This document shows positions 14,101 through 26,675 of a stretch of 64,000 nt of DNA, piece by piece. The translations under genes were made by a program, and so were the position numbers. Under the pieces are notes generated by a model that saw only the letters and a program-made list of their open reading frames with translations, was not told the origin of the DNA and searched no databases. The DNA is from Otis tarda (lineage: Eukaryota; Chordata; Aves; Otidiformes; Otididae). Location of the stretch: assembly GCA_026413225.1 (NCBI GenBank), contig CM048554.1, positions 46,657,963 to 46,721,962 on the forward strand. Reading direction: 5' to 3'. Position 1 is the first letter of the stretch. Each line of letters starts with the position of its first letter.

Positions 14101-16945
14101 ACTGCCTTCGGAGAACACATTCTCTCTCAACGCACATACACACATGAGCAATGATTAACTCCTGTAACTCAATGCAAACAGTAATAAAAGGGTGTTGGTT
14201 CCCCCCCTCCCCAAGCAGAAAAGTTAAAGTTAAGCACCTTGGGAACGTGTATTGCAATAACACTTTGACATGAGGCCTCCTCATGCCCAAAAAAGTACTT
14301 TACACCTGCAGCATACAGACTTTGAAACGGAGGGTTTCTACTTGAGGACATCTGCACAAGCAATTCACACATCAAGGATTTACATACACATACCTGGGTA
14401 AAAAATGTAACAAGTCGAGTATAAATGCAGTAGGCATGTAAACTGCTTTGTAGATGTGCTCTGTAGCACATAGTGAATGGGAGAAGTGCATTGTAAAGTT
14501 TAGAGCCCCTCTGAAAAAATATTTCATACCATTTGATGCTTACCAATGGCAATTGTCTAGGATTCAACCTGACCATCAAAAGAAAAAGTTATTTCATAAT
14601 CATAAACTATGGAGCACCCAGTACCACAAGAGAGGGGCACGACCACCAGCCACCATCTGCACTAGATTAGAAGGTTCTCCAGCATGACTTGCCAAAGTAC
14701 CCACGTCCTAAAATTTCGTCTTATTATTTCTACATCATATTTTGAAACTGCACAACAGATCTCAGAAATCTCAAGGAGTGACAAGAAGATCCAAGATGCC
14801 AAACCAGACATCCACTAACTTATATTTCTCTTTAGTAAGAGAAGAAAGAAGCCAAAAGTTGCAATTGACAACTTCAGGACTGACTCTACTGCACCAGCCT
14901 TTGCTCAGCCCTCAGATTTTATTTGCATATCTGAGATGGAAATTCATGTGCTACAGGGAAGGTCTCAACTCTTCACAAGTCTTTTCTCTGGAGACAGCAG
15001 TGGCTGCAAAGTAGCCAGTATTGGGCAGATGATGGCAATGTGGCTCTAGCAGTCACTAGTTCTTGGAACTGTGAACTTGGAACTTGAACTGCTACGGCAG
15101 TTGAGTTTCCAGCCAGAGCAATTCCCATTTAATTCTGTTTATATTCACAGAACTAGGTGCCTAACACATCTCCATTGATGCTAGAGCCTCATACCAACTT
15201 CATAAAAGTGGGAGAGAAGATACTCATACGGTCGTCAGCCAATTTGTCCCTGATGATTTTCCCAAGGAATATAATAAATAATAATAATTTTAAAAAAAAT
15301 TTAAAAATCGAGCGACATACAAACTAAAGTATTTGACTTTGTTTTTTTTTAAAAAAGGAAGTAAACAAATGTTCCTCCCACCTCAGGAGGACCTGATGCA
15401 CACTGAGGTCACGAGCTGCCCATGCGGTAGGGCTGCAGTTCAGAAAAAAAAAACTTAATCTAGGGAGACTACTGGTGCATCTAACCTACATCTTGTTTCT
15501 AAAAATGTACAGCATTTGCTTCTCCATTTATGTTAATAACACATTCAGAAATGCTTTATTCTGGAGGGATAAAAAAAAAAAATCCCCACACCCCTGAAAT
15601 GTGCTTATGGCCAAAAGCATTATAATTCTAGTTTTCTAAAACCAGATTATTTACTCTAACACCTCTTACTTGCTACTCATACAAACGTCCAAATTATCTC
15701 AATTCTCAGGATAGTTCTCGGCTTCAAGTAGCCTCCGAAGGAGATGTGTTTTTCAATGTAAACACTAATTCTGTGAGAACAAGGATAAGGAAAAAAGAGT
15801 GGGTGGGAATATTTCCTTTTCCTTGGATTTAGTTTCGCTGAGTGTTCATTGTTCACAAGAGATGTTCTACCTTTCCATTGTCTCATAAGCTTCCCCCGCT
15901 CCTTTTTTTTTTTTTTTTGATCCCTTGGATACGAGCACTAAGATAAGACTGTGAAAGAAAATAGATTGCTTTAAAATTTGGTTGCTAAATTATGCATTTA
16001 GAATCTACATCAAGGTCCTCTTATCTGTAAATTCATGTTTGTCCTGCCCCTTTCTTTCACAAACCAAGACAGCAATTAAGCCTCTGTAAATCCTCTTAAG
16101 TCCAACGTGCTGTCCTCAGATCCTTGTTGCTCACTCGTACTCCTTCATCAGGTTACTCTGAGTTTTCTCATAAACCTGCCTAGTCTTAACCAAATTAAAT
16201 AATTGACTATTCTTGCAGAATTTTTGTCACTTCACCATGCTGCTCACACCGATGGTAAAATGCCCATGTTTGGAACCAAGCAACCTCACCATCCTTAAAT
16301 TCTCTCAGAACTCTTCGGCAGATCCAACCGGTCAGGACCATTTGCAGTGTGTTTCAATGCACCAGCTCCAGCATCTTTTTATTTGACATCCTATAGCCAG
16401 ACAGTAATTCATTTTTATTACCAAGACAAAAAAAAATAAAAAAACCACCAAAAAAAAAAAACCACCTCACAGACCCAGAGTGCTTACCACCACAGTTCCA
16501 CCTTTTTAATTTTTCTCCTTTATCTACCAAAGAAGGAACCATTTCACTTATTTCCTATTTTTGTAAGGTAGACCATCTGCTTCACAGGCTTATCATCCTT
16601 CTGATTTCCTTCTCATACATTTGTCTGATGTATTTTATGGCTTTCTGTATCAGTTTTGCTAGGGTTGAATTTCCCTTTTCTGAAGGGCCTCTGTTGACTC
16701 AACCTTGGTGAGTCTTCCTACTTCCCTTTTGTCTTTTTTTTTTTTTTTTTTCCAGACATACGTATCCTTTCTGAGACTGGATGTTACTTAAACTTTTATG
16801 ACCTAAATTTAATTATGCAAGTTTCTTTGCTTCCCGAGTCAAATTATGGTGGCACACTTCTGTCTGAAGGGGTAGGAGGGCAGCAATTAAATCCTTCCTC
16901 CACAAATTCACTGGGCTTGTTTGGGCACAGCATTAGTTACCAGTT
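8156..16945. other. Intronic sequence without genes
   Basis: This is AT-rich unique-looking sequence. A 185-codon plus-strand frame at 9210-9767 starts with GTG and shows no recognisable domain. A-rich blocks occur at 10356-10369, 10779-10850 and 13397-13490, and T runs at 13844-13857, 15903-15918 and 16734-16751. A segment around 11760-11840 is rich in TAATTA-like words. No repeat family is recognised. Confidence 0.65.
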
Positions 16946-17115
16946 CAAGGTTACCACTTCCAACAGTACTTTTCCACTATATTTAGGAAAATATCTAGAA
17001 AAACCTCGTATATGTAAAAAAGACAAATATCAAGGTTACCACTTCCGACAGTACTTTTCCACTATATTTAGGAAAATATCTAGAAAAACCTCGTATATGT
17101 AAAAAAGACAAATAT
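16946..17115. repeat. Tandem duplication, two copies of an 85-bp unit
   Basis: Copy 1 (16946-17030) and copy 2 (17031-17115) both start CAAGGTTACCACTTCC and end AAAGACAAATAT, differing at one position (CAACAG versus CGACAG). The identity implies a recent duplication or recent homogenization within the intron. The unit has no obvious coding sequence; it contains AT-rich sequence with TATATTTAGG and TCGTATATG. Confidence 0.97.
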
Positions 17116-20100
17116 CATGGCTTAGTTTCCTTTGTCTATCGCAAAGTTGTTCAAAACATTTTTGCCTCAGAGCTAATCTGCTTTTACTTTAAATAAGTAT
17201 GAAGGGGGAAGAGAGAAGAGAAAGACCTTTCTAAAAAATGTTAATTGAATTTTTAAAATCACAGCTGACATGTTTAAGTTTAAATAATTGTAACTGATGT
17301 AGCAGAACTTGGTCAATCCCCATCAGCTGCCTCTGTACTTACTGCATACAAAAGGCAGGCATTCAAATCTGCAGGGACCTGCTAAAGCACGTTACGCAGT
17401 TTAGCTCATCTTTCCAGATCAGCAAGTACTACCGAAATCCAGTCCATACCTTGTAATGCAAAACTGTATGAAGCAGTTCTCACACTGGCAAAAAAGTTCT
17501 CCTCCTTCATACTCGGAGTGATAAGAAACACAGAGCAGCAAAACACAAAAAGTGTCCTTCAAAAGTAAGAGATTTAAAATCCTACGGGTAACCAGAACGA
17601 AGTGTAAGAAAGTGTAAGGTATACAACTACAATTATACCTCTGATACTATCTGTATCAGTAATTACTTAAGGCTGGGAACATTCATTGTTTATATAGAGG
17701 TTATTTATTTTCAAAAGACCTTGCACTCTATGTAGAAACATAGAGGTAAAGAGCAATGGGCTCCTGATTAAGCCCCTTACAACATAATTTGATGTAAATT
17801 TCAAGCCACAAAAAAAAAAAATCAGATCTTGATTTATATTTATTTAATTTTAACTGTAGACTAGTAAAGTTCATCAGAAAATCAATAAACAATTAGGCAC
17901 ATTATAATTCACACTCTACACGTTTATATGGATTTGTTGGTTTTTTTTTTTTTTAATGCAGCAGTATTTTAATGTAGTTTAACAGACTCCCTATGTGGTA
18001 ATATCTGGAAACCTTTAATTATTTAGAGACAAAAATCAAATTTGCACTTTTAAGCCTATTCTGTGAACTACACTTAAGCTCAAATTCTTATTCAAGTAGA
18101 GAAAATAATTCTCATAAAATCGCCTTGATTTATTGTCTCACTTTGTTAGATGTGCCAGTGTTTTACAAAAGCACAAACAGAAATGTCAGCTCTTTATGAA
18201 AGTTTCGAAAGCACACACACATCTTCCTTAAAAAAAAAAAAAAAAAAAACCAAACACACAATCAAAACACAAAACCACCACCTTATTCAGGATGAGGTAA
18301 AAACCTTCTGTTTCATGCCTACCTATTCCCTGGTTCTGAGACCATGAACAAACCAGTTAGGTAGAAGTGCAATTTTCTGCACCATGCCTTCTCTAATATT
18401 ATAATCATAATCTAAAACATTTTATTCATATTCTTAATTTTTCTCTTCCAAATTAAATGTAATTCTGCTTCGTCAAGCACACAAGTTATATGCTTTTTAA
18501 ATTTAACATGGATTTGCAGTCCAAGTCAGATGGGTTTAGATATTTGTACGCATTATTTCCACTGCTGTCGTCCCAAGAAATGCCAGATGAAGATCAGAGC
18601 AGTAAGCACTGAGCAGACAAAAGGACCTGAGGAGTTTACAGATAAGCTTGACAGCCAGCTGCCATCTGCTTTAGAATAAACGGGAAGCAGTGCTGGAACG
18701 AGCAGGGATGCACCACACCAAGCCAAGTCCAGCTGAGGGGATGGATGCCCCAGAAGGAAAATACCTGCTAGGAAACAGCGTATGCGAATGTTTAAGTGAC
18801 TGTCTTAACAGATCAGAATTACATTTTCATTCCTTCTTCACGATGCCATTATATTTACTTTACACCTAAAAATTCACAGTGAGAAATAGAGCAGAAAATA
18901 AATAAAAGTCTCAAGCACAGTAGCTGACACTTTATTTATGGAAGTTATACTTCAATGTCACATCTCCAAACTAATCTTTAAACGTTTGGGTCAATAGCTA
19001 CTTAGCGGACTGGGAACAACCATTTATGCTCTTTTTCAAAATATCAACTATACTGAAGAAAAACACAAAACTCACCAAAGCAGAGAACAAAAATATTATT
19101 CTACAACTAAAGCAAAACAGAAAAGAGGAATGTGTAGTTATTTTTAAGCATCTCTGTGGAAGTTGTACAAGGTATTTCACACTGCAGTTCTTGTAGTCCC
19201 TTTATAAGCAAGTACATGCAGTAATGCATAATCAGTATTTGTGGAAGGATGTGTTTATTGCTGAATTACCAAGAGTTGCAACCAAGAGATCCTGGCCCTT
19301 GCACACAGAATTAAACAGACATATGGTTTCAGATCAGTCCTGTTACAGAAAGTTAAAATAAAAGAGCTCACAGTGAGTCTTTCCATGAAATTGGCTCATT
19401 TTGCTCCACTGTCAATATAAAAAGACAGTAGAAGCTGTATTTCAGTATTGACTCAGACATCAATAAGTGCAAGAATCCATTCAACTTGGAAAAGTTAAAA
19501 TAGCACCTTTTTTACAAGTTCCCTCTTCCCTAAACAGCAAGCTGAGGGTTAGAAGTATGTTAGTGTCAGTGATCTCCCTCATCCTGTACCCAATTCCTTA
19601 ACGTTTTTTTTGTCCTGCCCTGTAAACAGGCAATAAGGCTGTCACATTTCCAAAGCAAGCAATACAATAAGCCTTGATTTCCCAGAACTCCAAAACTGCC
19701 AACACACCCATATATGATTTCACTTGTAAAAAACCAACCAAACAAAAAAACCCCACCAACCTCCCCTGCCACACACACACACACATCCCCTCATTCCCAA
19801 AAAGCCTTTTCACATTAAACATCCATTCTCCAATTCTCTTCCCTGGGGAACAAAGAAACTGAAGAAAGTACACGGACACCTAACAACCTTTTCAGAAAGC
19901 ACTTATTTAATTAGATCAGGGCTCGTGCCAAATCAATCAAATTCAAAATACTGTATTTTAGTTAAAGGTAACACTGCCTCTTCTTTTCCACGTAAGCAAA
20001 CCACTAGCCTCTTCATTCAGTGAGAAACTGCAAAACAGACTTGTTTTGCCCCGAGACATTTCAAGTCACCTCTGGCAGCACCTGATCACTTTTACAGATC

Positions 20101-23100
20101 CTTTCCTTTCCTCAGTGCCATTTAATCTGCACCTGAAATGCAGATCCTCCTGAATTTAGAACAGTATATAAAAATGGACAAATTATTTTATAACCTGAAC
20201 AGTGAACGCAGCTTTCTGCAAATGAACTATATACGTGTACATACGGGGTGTACAGGGCGGGAGGCTGTTCAAAGAAGCAGAGCTTGTCAATAGTCTTTAG
20301 AGAACCAGCTGAAGGGGACACGTTCTTGCACAATCCGTTATTTTAAGCTTGCTGAAAACTGATGCAACACACAAATGCGCATCTTCCTTTATTATTTTTA
20401 GCATGGGGATCCACCTCCCCTGCTGCCCCCAAGCTACACCAAGGGAATATTAAAATAATCTTCCAGTAAGGAAGATTTCTCCATGCTTGCTAGACAGGAA
20501 AATTACCACTGCCCTTTCAGTACACGCTAATTGTGCTTGGCTACAGATGGTTAAACAAATACATTCAGATTCTCGCCATCTGACTTTCAAGCCACACACT
20601 GTGAAATCCACATTTTATAAATATTTAACAGGACGTAAAAAATGGTAAGGCTTATCATAGCTGTCACAGCTTCATGCAGCTGAATCAATTAACAATAGAA
20701 AACCTTAAGACAATACAGACACGAGAAGCTTGCAATTACTCACAAAAACTTAACTGGAACAGATTGCAACGCAATTTCCCAGCTCCTGGAGACAGTGCCC
20801 AGGTGACCTCCCCAAATCCCGCCAGCAAAGAGGAAAAAGCTGTTGGTCCCTGCCAGTAAATTGTTTTAAGGACCTGCCTGCACCTGGGGGAAATAAGAAA
20901 ACGCAGCAGCCAAGGGAGGGGAGCAGAGGGATGCAGTACAGCAAGGGGCGGTGGCGGAGAAAAAGCCAGTGCATCACCAAGGGAGACTTCCAGGTCTGTA
21001 GTTCTGATGCTACAAAGTATTGTTTGCAGTCTGAATTTTATTTATATATAGACACACATAGATACACACAGAGAGTAGATCGAACTTTAGTCAGCACTTT
21101 AGATCTGCGAGGGGGCAGGGCGAAAAAACCCATTCAGGAAGGTAGTGAGAACTTCTGCATTCTTCTTTCGCTTCGTGGTAAAAGCAACTGAACTGACTAA
21201 TTGGGGGACTGATCATACAGAAGTTAGTGAACAGATTTCTTAAACTACCTTCAATTTCAGCTCCAACCTCATTTTTAATTCCATTTATTCTTCTATTTTA
21301 AGTCTACCTGTGCTCCCATTTTTTTTTCTGACAATTTCTGTATATTCCTTGATATAATCCACAGAAACAAAACAAAAAAAAATGTTTCCATTGTAGGTGT
21401 TCTGCCTCCTGCAGAAATTAAGTCTCTTCTTCCTGTTCTACTATGTAAAATGTAACACATGGACTAAACACCAGCTCCAGATCTGCTGTATCCGTACAAC
21501 AAAAAAAGCTCCTGAATTACAGAACTGGCTTTAGGCAATCTCGGGTAAGACCACTGCATAACAGCAAAGTGGCAAATCTCAGTTCCAAAACAGCACACAT
21601 ATTTTCCTTTCTGTTTTAGCAACTCATAACAAAGACAAGCTCAAAATTCCTATTATATTCATCACCAGCTTTCTTCCTGACAAGGTATTATAGTAGGATG
21701 ATTTCAGAGCTTGAGTGCTTTAGTTAAGAATCCACTGCCTTATATCTGCTGAAATCACAGAATCCACTGAAATGATGCAAAGCTTTGAATTTAAAAAATG
21801 TCCTTTGCTTGGAACATCACCATGTTCTATGACAAGTCTAAGACAAGTTGGAAGAGCGAAGTTGAAGATGTGTCAGTATGTTACTAATACTGTTCAGATC
21901 TATGAATCATTACCAACAGATGTAGAGTAAGTGAAAAGTTTTCTCTAAATTACAGCAGTGAAATTCAAGAGCCACTCTAGTGGTTTTACTTCGAATATCT
22001 ATCCGTGTAGCTGTTAGAGAAGTATGGTGCAATGATGCTAAGCTTCTTAAGAAGCAATGCTTCCAAAAGAAAATTAAATAAATAAATATCAATAGTGAAG
22101 TAAACTTAACTAAAGCTAACTCAATCATGTGCTCAGAGAAACCGTAAGTATAACTTTGATTGGGGTTTACTGGCTAATCTTTGTTCAAGATGCTTGCAGA
22201 GCTCAAAACACCTATCAGTACTTGTGACCTAAACCAGTTCAAAGCAACAAAAATCAGCACCGTTGTGCTAAACTGAGTTTGCCTTAACAAAAACAAGTGA
22301 TGCACAGGAAGCAAAGAAAACTTCATTTTGAGTAAGGCACAAAGGGAAAGCATGTGAATTGCCTCCTTATCTTAGTCTATTATATTGAAAATGCTTGAAA
22401 TGCATTTGAAACAAGAATTCAAAAGGCACAGTTTTCTTGAATATTATAGTTTTCCTACACATACTTTATTGCATATATATTATTTTTACTACTGGATACC
22501 ACTAGTTATCTACAAGAACACCACCAGCTACTAAAAAAACCAAACTGAAAGCTACATCACAGCCCCCCAAAAATAAAGTCATACATAATCAGAACCATGC
22601 ATTTAAGGCTTAATACCCCGTGAGATACCGTGTTGTTTTTGGATGACCATAATAAAAGCTTCTCATAATTATCTTTCTCAAAACTGCTACTATGATTTAA
22701 ACCTATGTAAGTGACAAAAAAAGAGTACAATATTTATACCACGTTGTTTATTGCATCAGGGAAAAGCATCAGAAATATTAGTGAAAAAGCAAAATTTTTA
22801 CATCATAATCAGATAATATGCTGTACATAGTATCATATGCAGCTACAGGTATATTTTCACATCTAAACTGTTTTTTATTTCATACCTGGAAAGGAATTTT
22901 TTTTTATTTTGATAAAAATATTTAGCATCAATATGATGCTCTCAGTAAAAAAAATAAGCTCTCAAGCTAACAACGCCCTCTTAACTATATTTCTGTCTTT
23001 AAAAAATAATGTATAAAACCCCATGGGCAACTCAATAAAGTCTCTTCCTCTTGAATTTCTTACAAAGCTGTGTGCTGAAAAACTGTGCATTCTGGATCCC

Positions 23101-25769
23101 ATTGCCACCATTGCCTCATGTGGTTCAACTGTTCTGTCCGTACTCAACCTCAGTAGCTCCATCCAACAAACTTAGAGATCAGCATCAGATTTTTATCACA
23201 AGTTTTTTTTGTGCTTATTTCTAACAGCACAAAAGACAAATTAACCTAAAGCTCATAGCTCAAAGAGCATTCCACAAACTGATGCAGCTGCAAAGGAAAG
23301 ACTAGATCACTAGTAATTATTAGAATAGCGATTATATTCTCCAAAATTAACTTGATTTTTAGATTTCAATCAGACTGAAAGATCAAGATGTTTTAAACAC
23401 CTTTATAACTGCAAATCAAGGGTAATGATGATCAACAGAAAGTTGCCTAAAAGTTAGTGGTCTTCTCCAAACTACAGTTACTGACTTGTGTCAGAAACTT
23501 GAAGATTGCACATGATCTTGACTAAGTCCCTACAGAGGCCAAGATCTCCAGTGATTATATATAGGGAAAACAGAATAAATTATTTCTGCCTGCGGCACAA
23601 TAAGGGAAATTCCCAACTGTACATGTACTTTTCCCTCTCAAAACCCTGTCCCATTTCCCCCAAAGCCCTCTCTTGCTGCAACAGCACTTCAAGGTGAACT
23701 TGCAGCTCCTTCCAGCAGACACAGCTCACTTCCCAATGCCACATTCAATCAGAGCAAGATGAGCTTCAGGCAACATGCAGAGAAAGGGGGTAAAAAGCCA
23801 CAAACAAAAAACCTACTCACTTTCCACTGTCAACAATGAAAAGAAATAATTAAAAAAAAAAAAAAAACCAAAAACCACAAAAAAACACAACAACAACAAC
23901 AAAAAAATTACACATCTTCCATTAGGTAAACTAGGCTGCAAGTTGATAGCTCTCACTTTTTCCCTGTATTTGACAGTAAGTTATTTTTAGGAGAGTGACT
24001 ACTCCTCAAGGTACGAGAAATAAGCTTTTACAATAAAGAGAATGCCTTCAGTTTTGAGTAAGTACCTCTGCTGGCATCAATCTATACATCCAGCATCTCT
24101 TGCAATAGATCATTATTTTATTCTGTACTTCCAGCAAATTCGAGCATTTAAGAACAAGTAGTCAATGCATCTCCAGCCTCCTTTGTATTTGACAAGTCAG
24201 TGTCTCTAGTACCATGCACAGCTGTATAAATTCATACTTGGAAAGGAATTTTTTCCAAATTCATTGCAAGAATTCTTAGGATTTGGTTTTGTTGATTTTG
24301 GTTTGGTTTTTTGGGGGTTTTTTTTGTTTTTGTTTTTTTTTTTAACAAAAAAGCTATTTGGATAGAAAGTGTTACACAATTTTATTATAACCTTCAAACA
24401 AATCATATTAACACTTAGGACAAAAAAAAATTCACATGCCAATTTATGGTAATAATTTTTCACTCATTTCCAGAACACTAGGGCCGATCTCCGCCATGGA
24501 ATTTTCTTTTTTGAGTGATGTTGTGACCATTAAATTTGATAATACAAGTCAGTTGTGGCACAATGAATAAACATTTGGTTTTATTAAGATACCTGATAGA
24601 AGAGGATTTGCATAGACTCATGTAATCCATCTACCAAATGCTTGTCCGCTTGCAAAGTCAACATACTTGTGTATCTTTTGACAACCAAAGCTGCTTGGCT
24701 TAGTTAGAAGGCATTCAAATACACCTTTGTTGTTGTGCAAGCCTTTCCAAGTCCAAATCAAACAAAAAAAAAAAAATAAAAAAAAGGAAAAAATGTGTAA
24801 GTAATAATAGATCCAGTGAGGTTAGCAAAATGAATATACTAAAGTACGACAGCAAGATTTTCTTAACTTATGCACAGCTATGCTTCCTAACACTCTCTAA
24901 GACTGTCTCACAAAACAATCCCCTTGCACCACGCCTCAGCCAAACCTTGCTCAGTGCTCAAGTGTTTCAAGGACAGCCAAGCACATAGACCTTGGAGTTA
25001 TCCAAACCAAACTCAAGTTTGTTCTCAGATTAAGAATAATTTACAAAACAAATTCTGACTAACAATAATTTGCCAGCACGTCCTGAAGAGAGTTTCCCAA
25101 ATCTTACAGGAAAAAAAAAACACCCAACCAAAAATGAAGACAGTCATACATAAAGATGACTCTAAAACTTCAGTGATTTTAAAGGAAAAATGATTTTTAA
25201 ATAGTTCCAATATGCTGAGCTCTCCTGACACTTTGTGGTTTTACTGTCATGTATTTTCCTTAAAACCACTGTTCCTCAATTGCTTTTCCTATAAAGGTCC
25301 TCCACATGCAATCAGTACAATAAAGCTCAAATAACGTAAATTTGTATCCAACAAATTAATTCAAAACAGTTGCAATTCCCCCTTTAATTTCTTTCCAGTT
25401 CAAATCACTTTGAATGTACCACTTTCAACATTAATATAGACTGGTTAAAAAAAAAAAAAAAAAAAATCTGCTGGACTCTGTTCCTTTTCACAAACAGTTC
25501 TCAATTCCTTCTTAAAAGCAATGATGCATTTTTAGACGTCTACAGTATAAACAATTTCTGTTCCACGGCTCAGCTTTCCACCAATCTGTTTATCAAATTT
25601 GCATTTCTGCAATGTAAGGATTGGATGAGCGAAGAAGATACATAATCATTTTGAGAAGGTGGGTGAAAACCTAGCTAGGTCATCAGGCTTCAAATGCAGT
25701 GGTTGTGGTGTAATGGTTCTGGTCCAAACGTCACTGGTTCTGGTCTAATGATCCAACTGGTGTTTGATT
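17116..25769. other. Intronic sequence without genes
   Basis: AT-rich, with only short frames. Simple repeats: T run 17941-17954, A run 18230-18249 leading into CA/CCA-rich sequence, a CA tract at 19770-19785, an A-rich and CAA tract at 23852-23905, a G/T-rich patch at 24290-24345 and an A run at 25447-25466. I see no conserved exon. Confidence 0.65.
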
Positions 25770-26675
25770 TCAAGTGGCATCCCTCCTGGGTCAGTACTAA
25801 GGTCAATACTGCTTCACCTGGACAATGGGATGGACAGACCCTCATCCTATTTCTGGATGACATCAAACTGGGGGAGGACTGAAATGGTGAGGCTTAGGGC
25901 TGCCACTCCCCAGCATCAGGAGGGACTGCAAGACCAGCTTGACAGAAGTCTCACAATATTCAGCACAGACAAATCTGGAGTCTTGCAGCAGTGCCAGGGC
26001 AACCCCAGGCAGCAGTGCCAGCTGGGGTGACTACCAGAAACAAGCAAGGAATCCAGGGGGACAAACTGAGCAGGGGTCAGCAAGGCACTCTTGCAGCAAT
26101 TAAGTCTGACCACACACAGGGCTGTATGAACAAAAGTGCAGCCAACGAGTTGGCAGAAGCATTTATTCCCTTCTGGGTGGCAGCTAGACACACGTCCAGT
26201 TTGGGGTCTCCTAGTATAGCAGAGATTGACCAACAGGAGAGAGCCCAGTGGAAGGCCACCGAGATAGCAAGGAGGGTGCAGCACATGATCTATGAGCAGG
26301 GGCTGTGAGAACTGGGATACAGCTCTACTCTTCCCTACCTTGAGGGGCAGGGGCTATAAAGAAGAGCACACCAAACCCTTTTCAGAGGTGCACAGGGAAG
26401 GGACATGCAGGAGACAACCATCACAAGTTGGAAACTCCAACTCAGCAACCTGTTTTATCTTGTAACCACTCCCAATGAGGAATTTTTTTTTTTTCCTTTG
26501 TACCTAAAGTTGCAGCCTTTCCAACTTTGGAGATATTCAAAACTCAACTGGAGCAAGACCCCAAGTAACACAATCCATCTTTGAAACTAGCTCTGCTGGG
26601 GCTGGGTGATGTTGGACCAGATGACCTCCAGAAGTTCCAATCTACATTTTTCAGTGGTTCTATGATCTATTCTAG
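25770..26675 (+). mobile_element. Degenerate CR1 LINE, end of ORF2 plus 3' UTR
   Basis: The left end translates to a decayed reverse-transcriptase segment: SGIPPGSVL near 25770-25796 corresponds to the conserved SG(V/I)PQGSVLGP motif of non-LTR reverse transcriptases. Further on are remnants of the DDTKLG motif (around 25855-25880). The right end has the CR1 3' UTR hallmarks (GATGTTGGACCAGATGACCT and a terminal TTCTATGATCTATTCT). Frameshifts and stops break the frame and the 5' part is missing, so it cannot be active. It is the longest CR1 remnant here and lies antisense to EML4. Confidence 0.9.
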
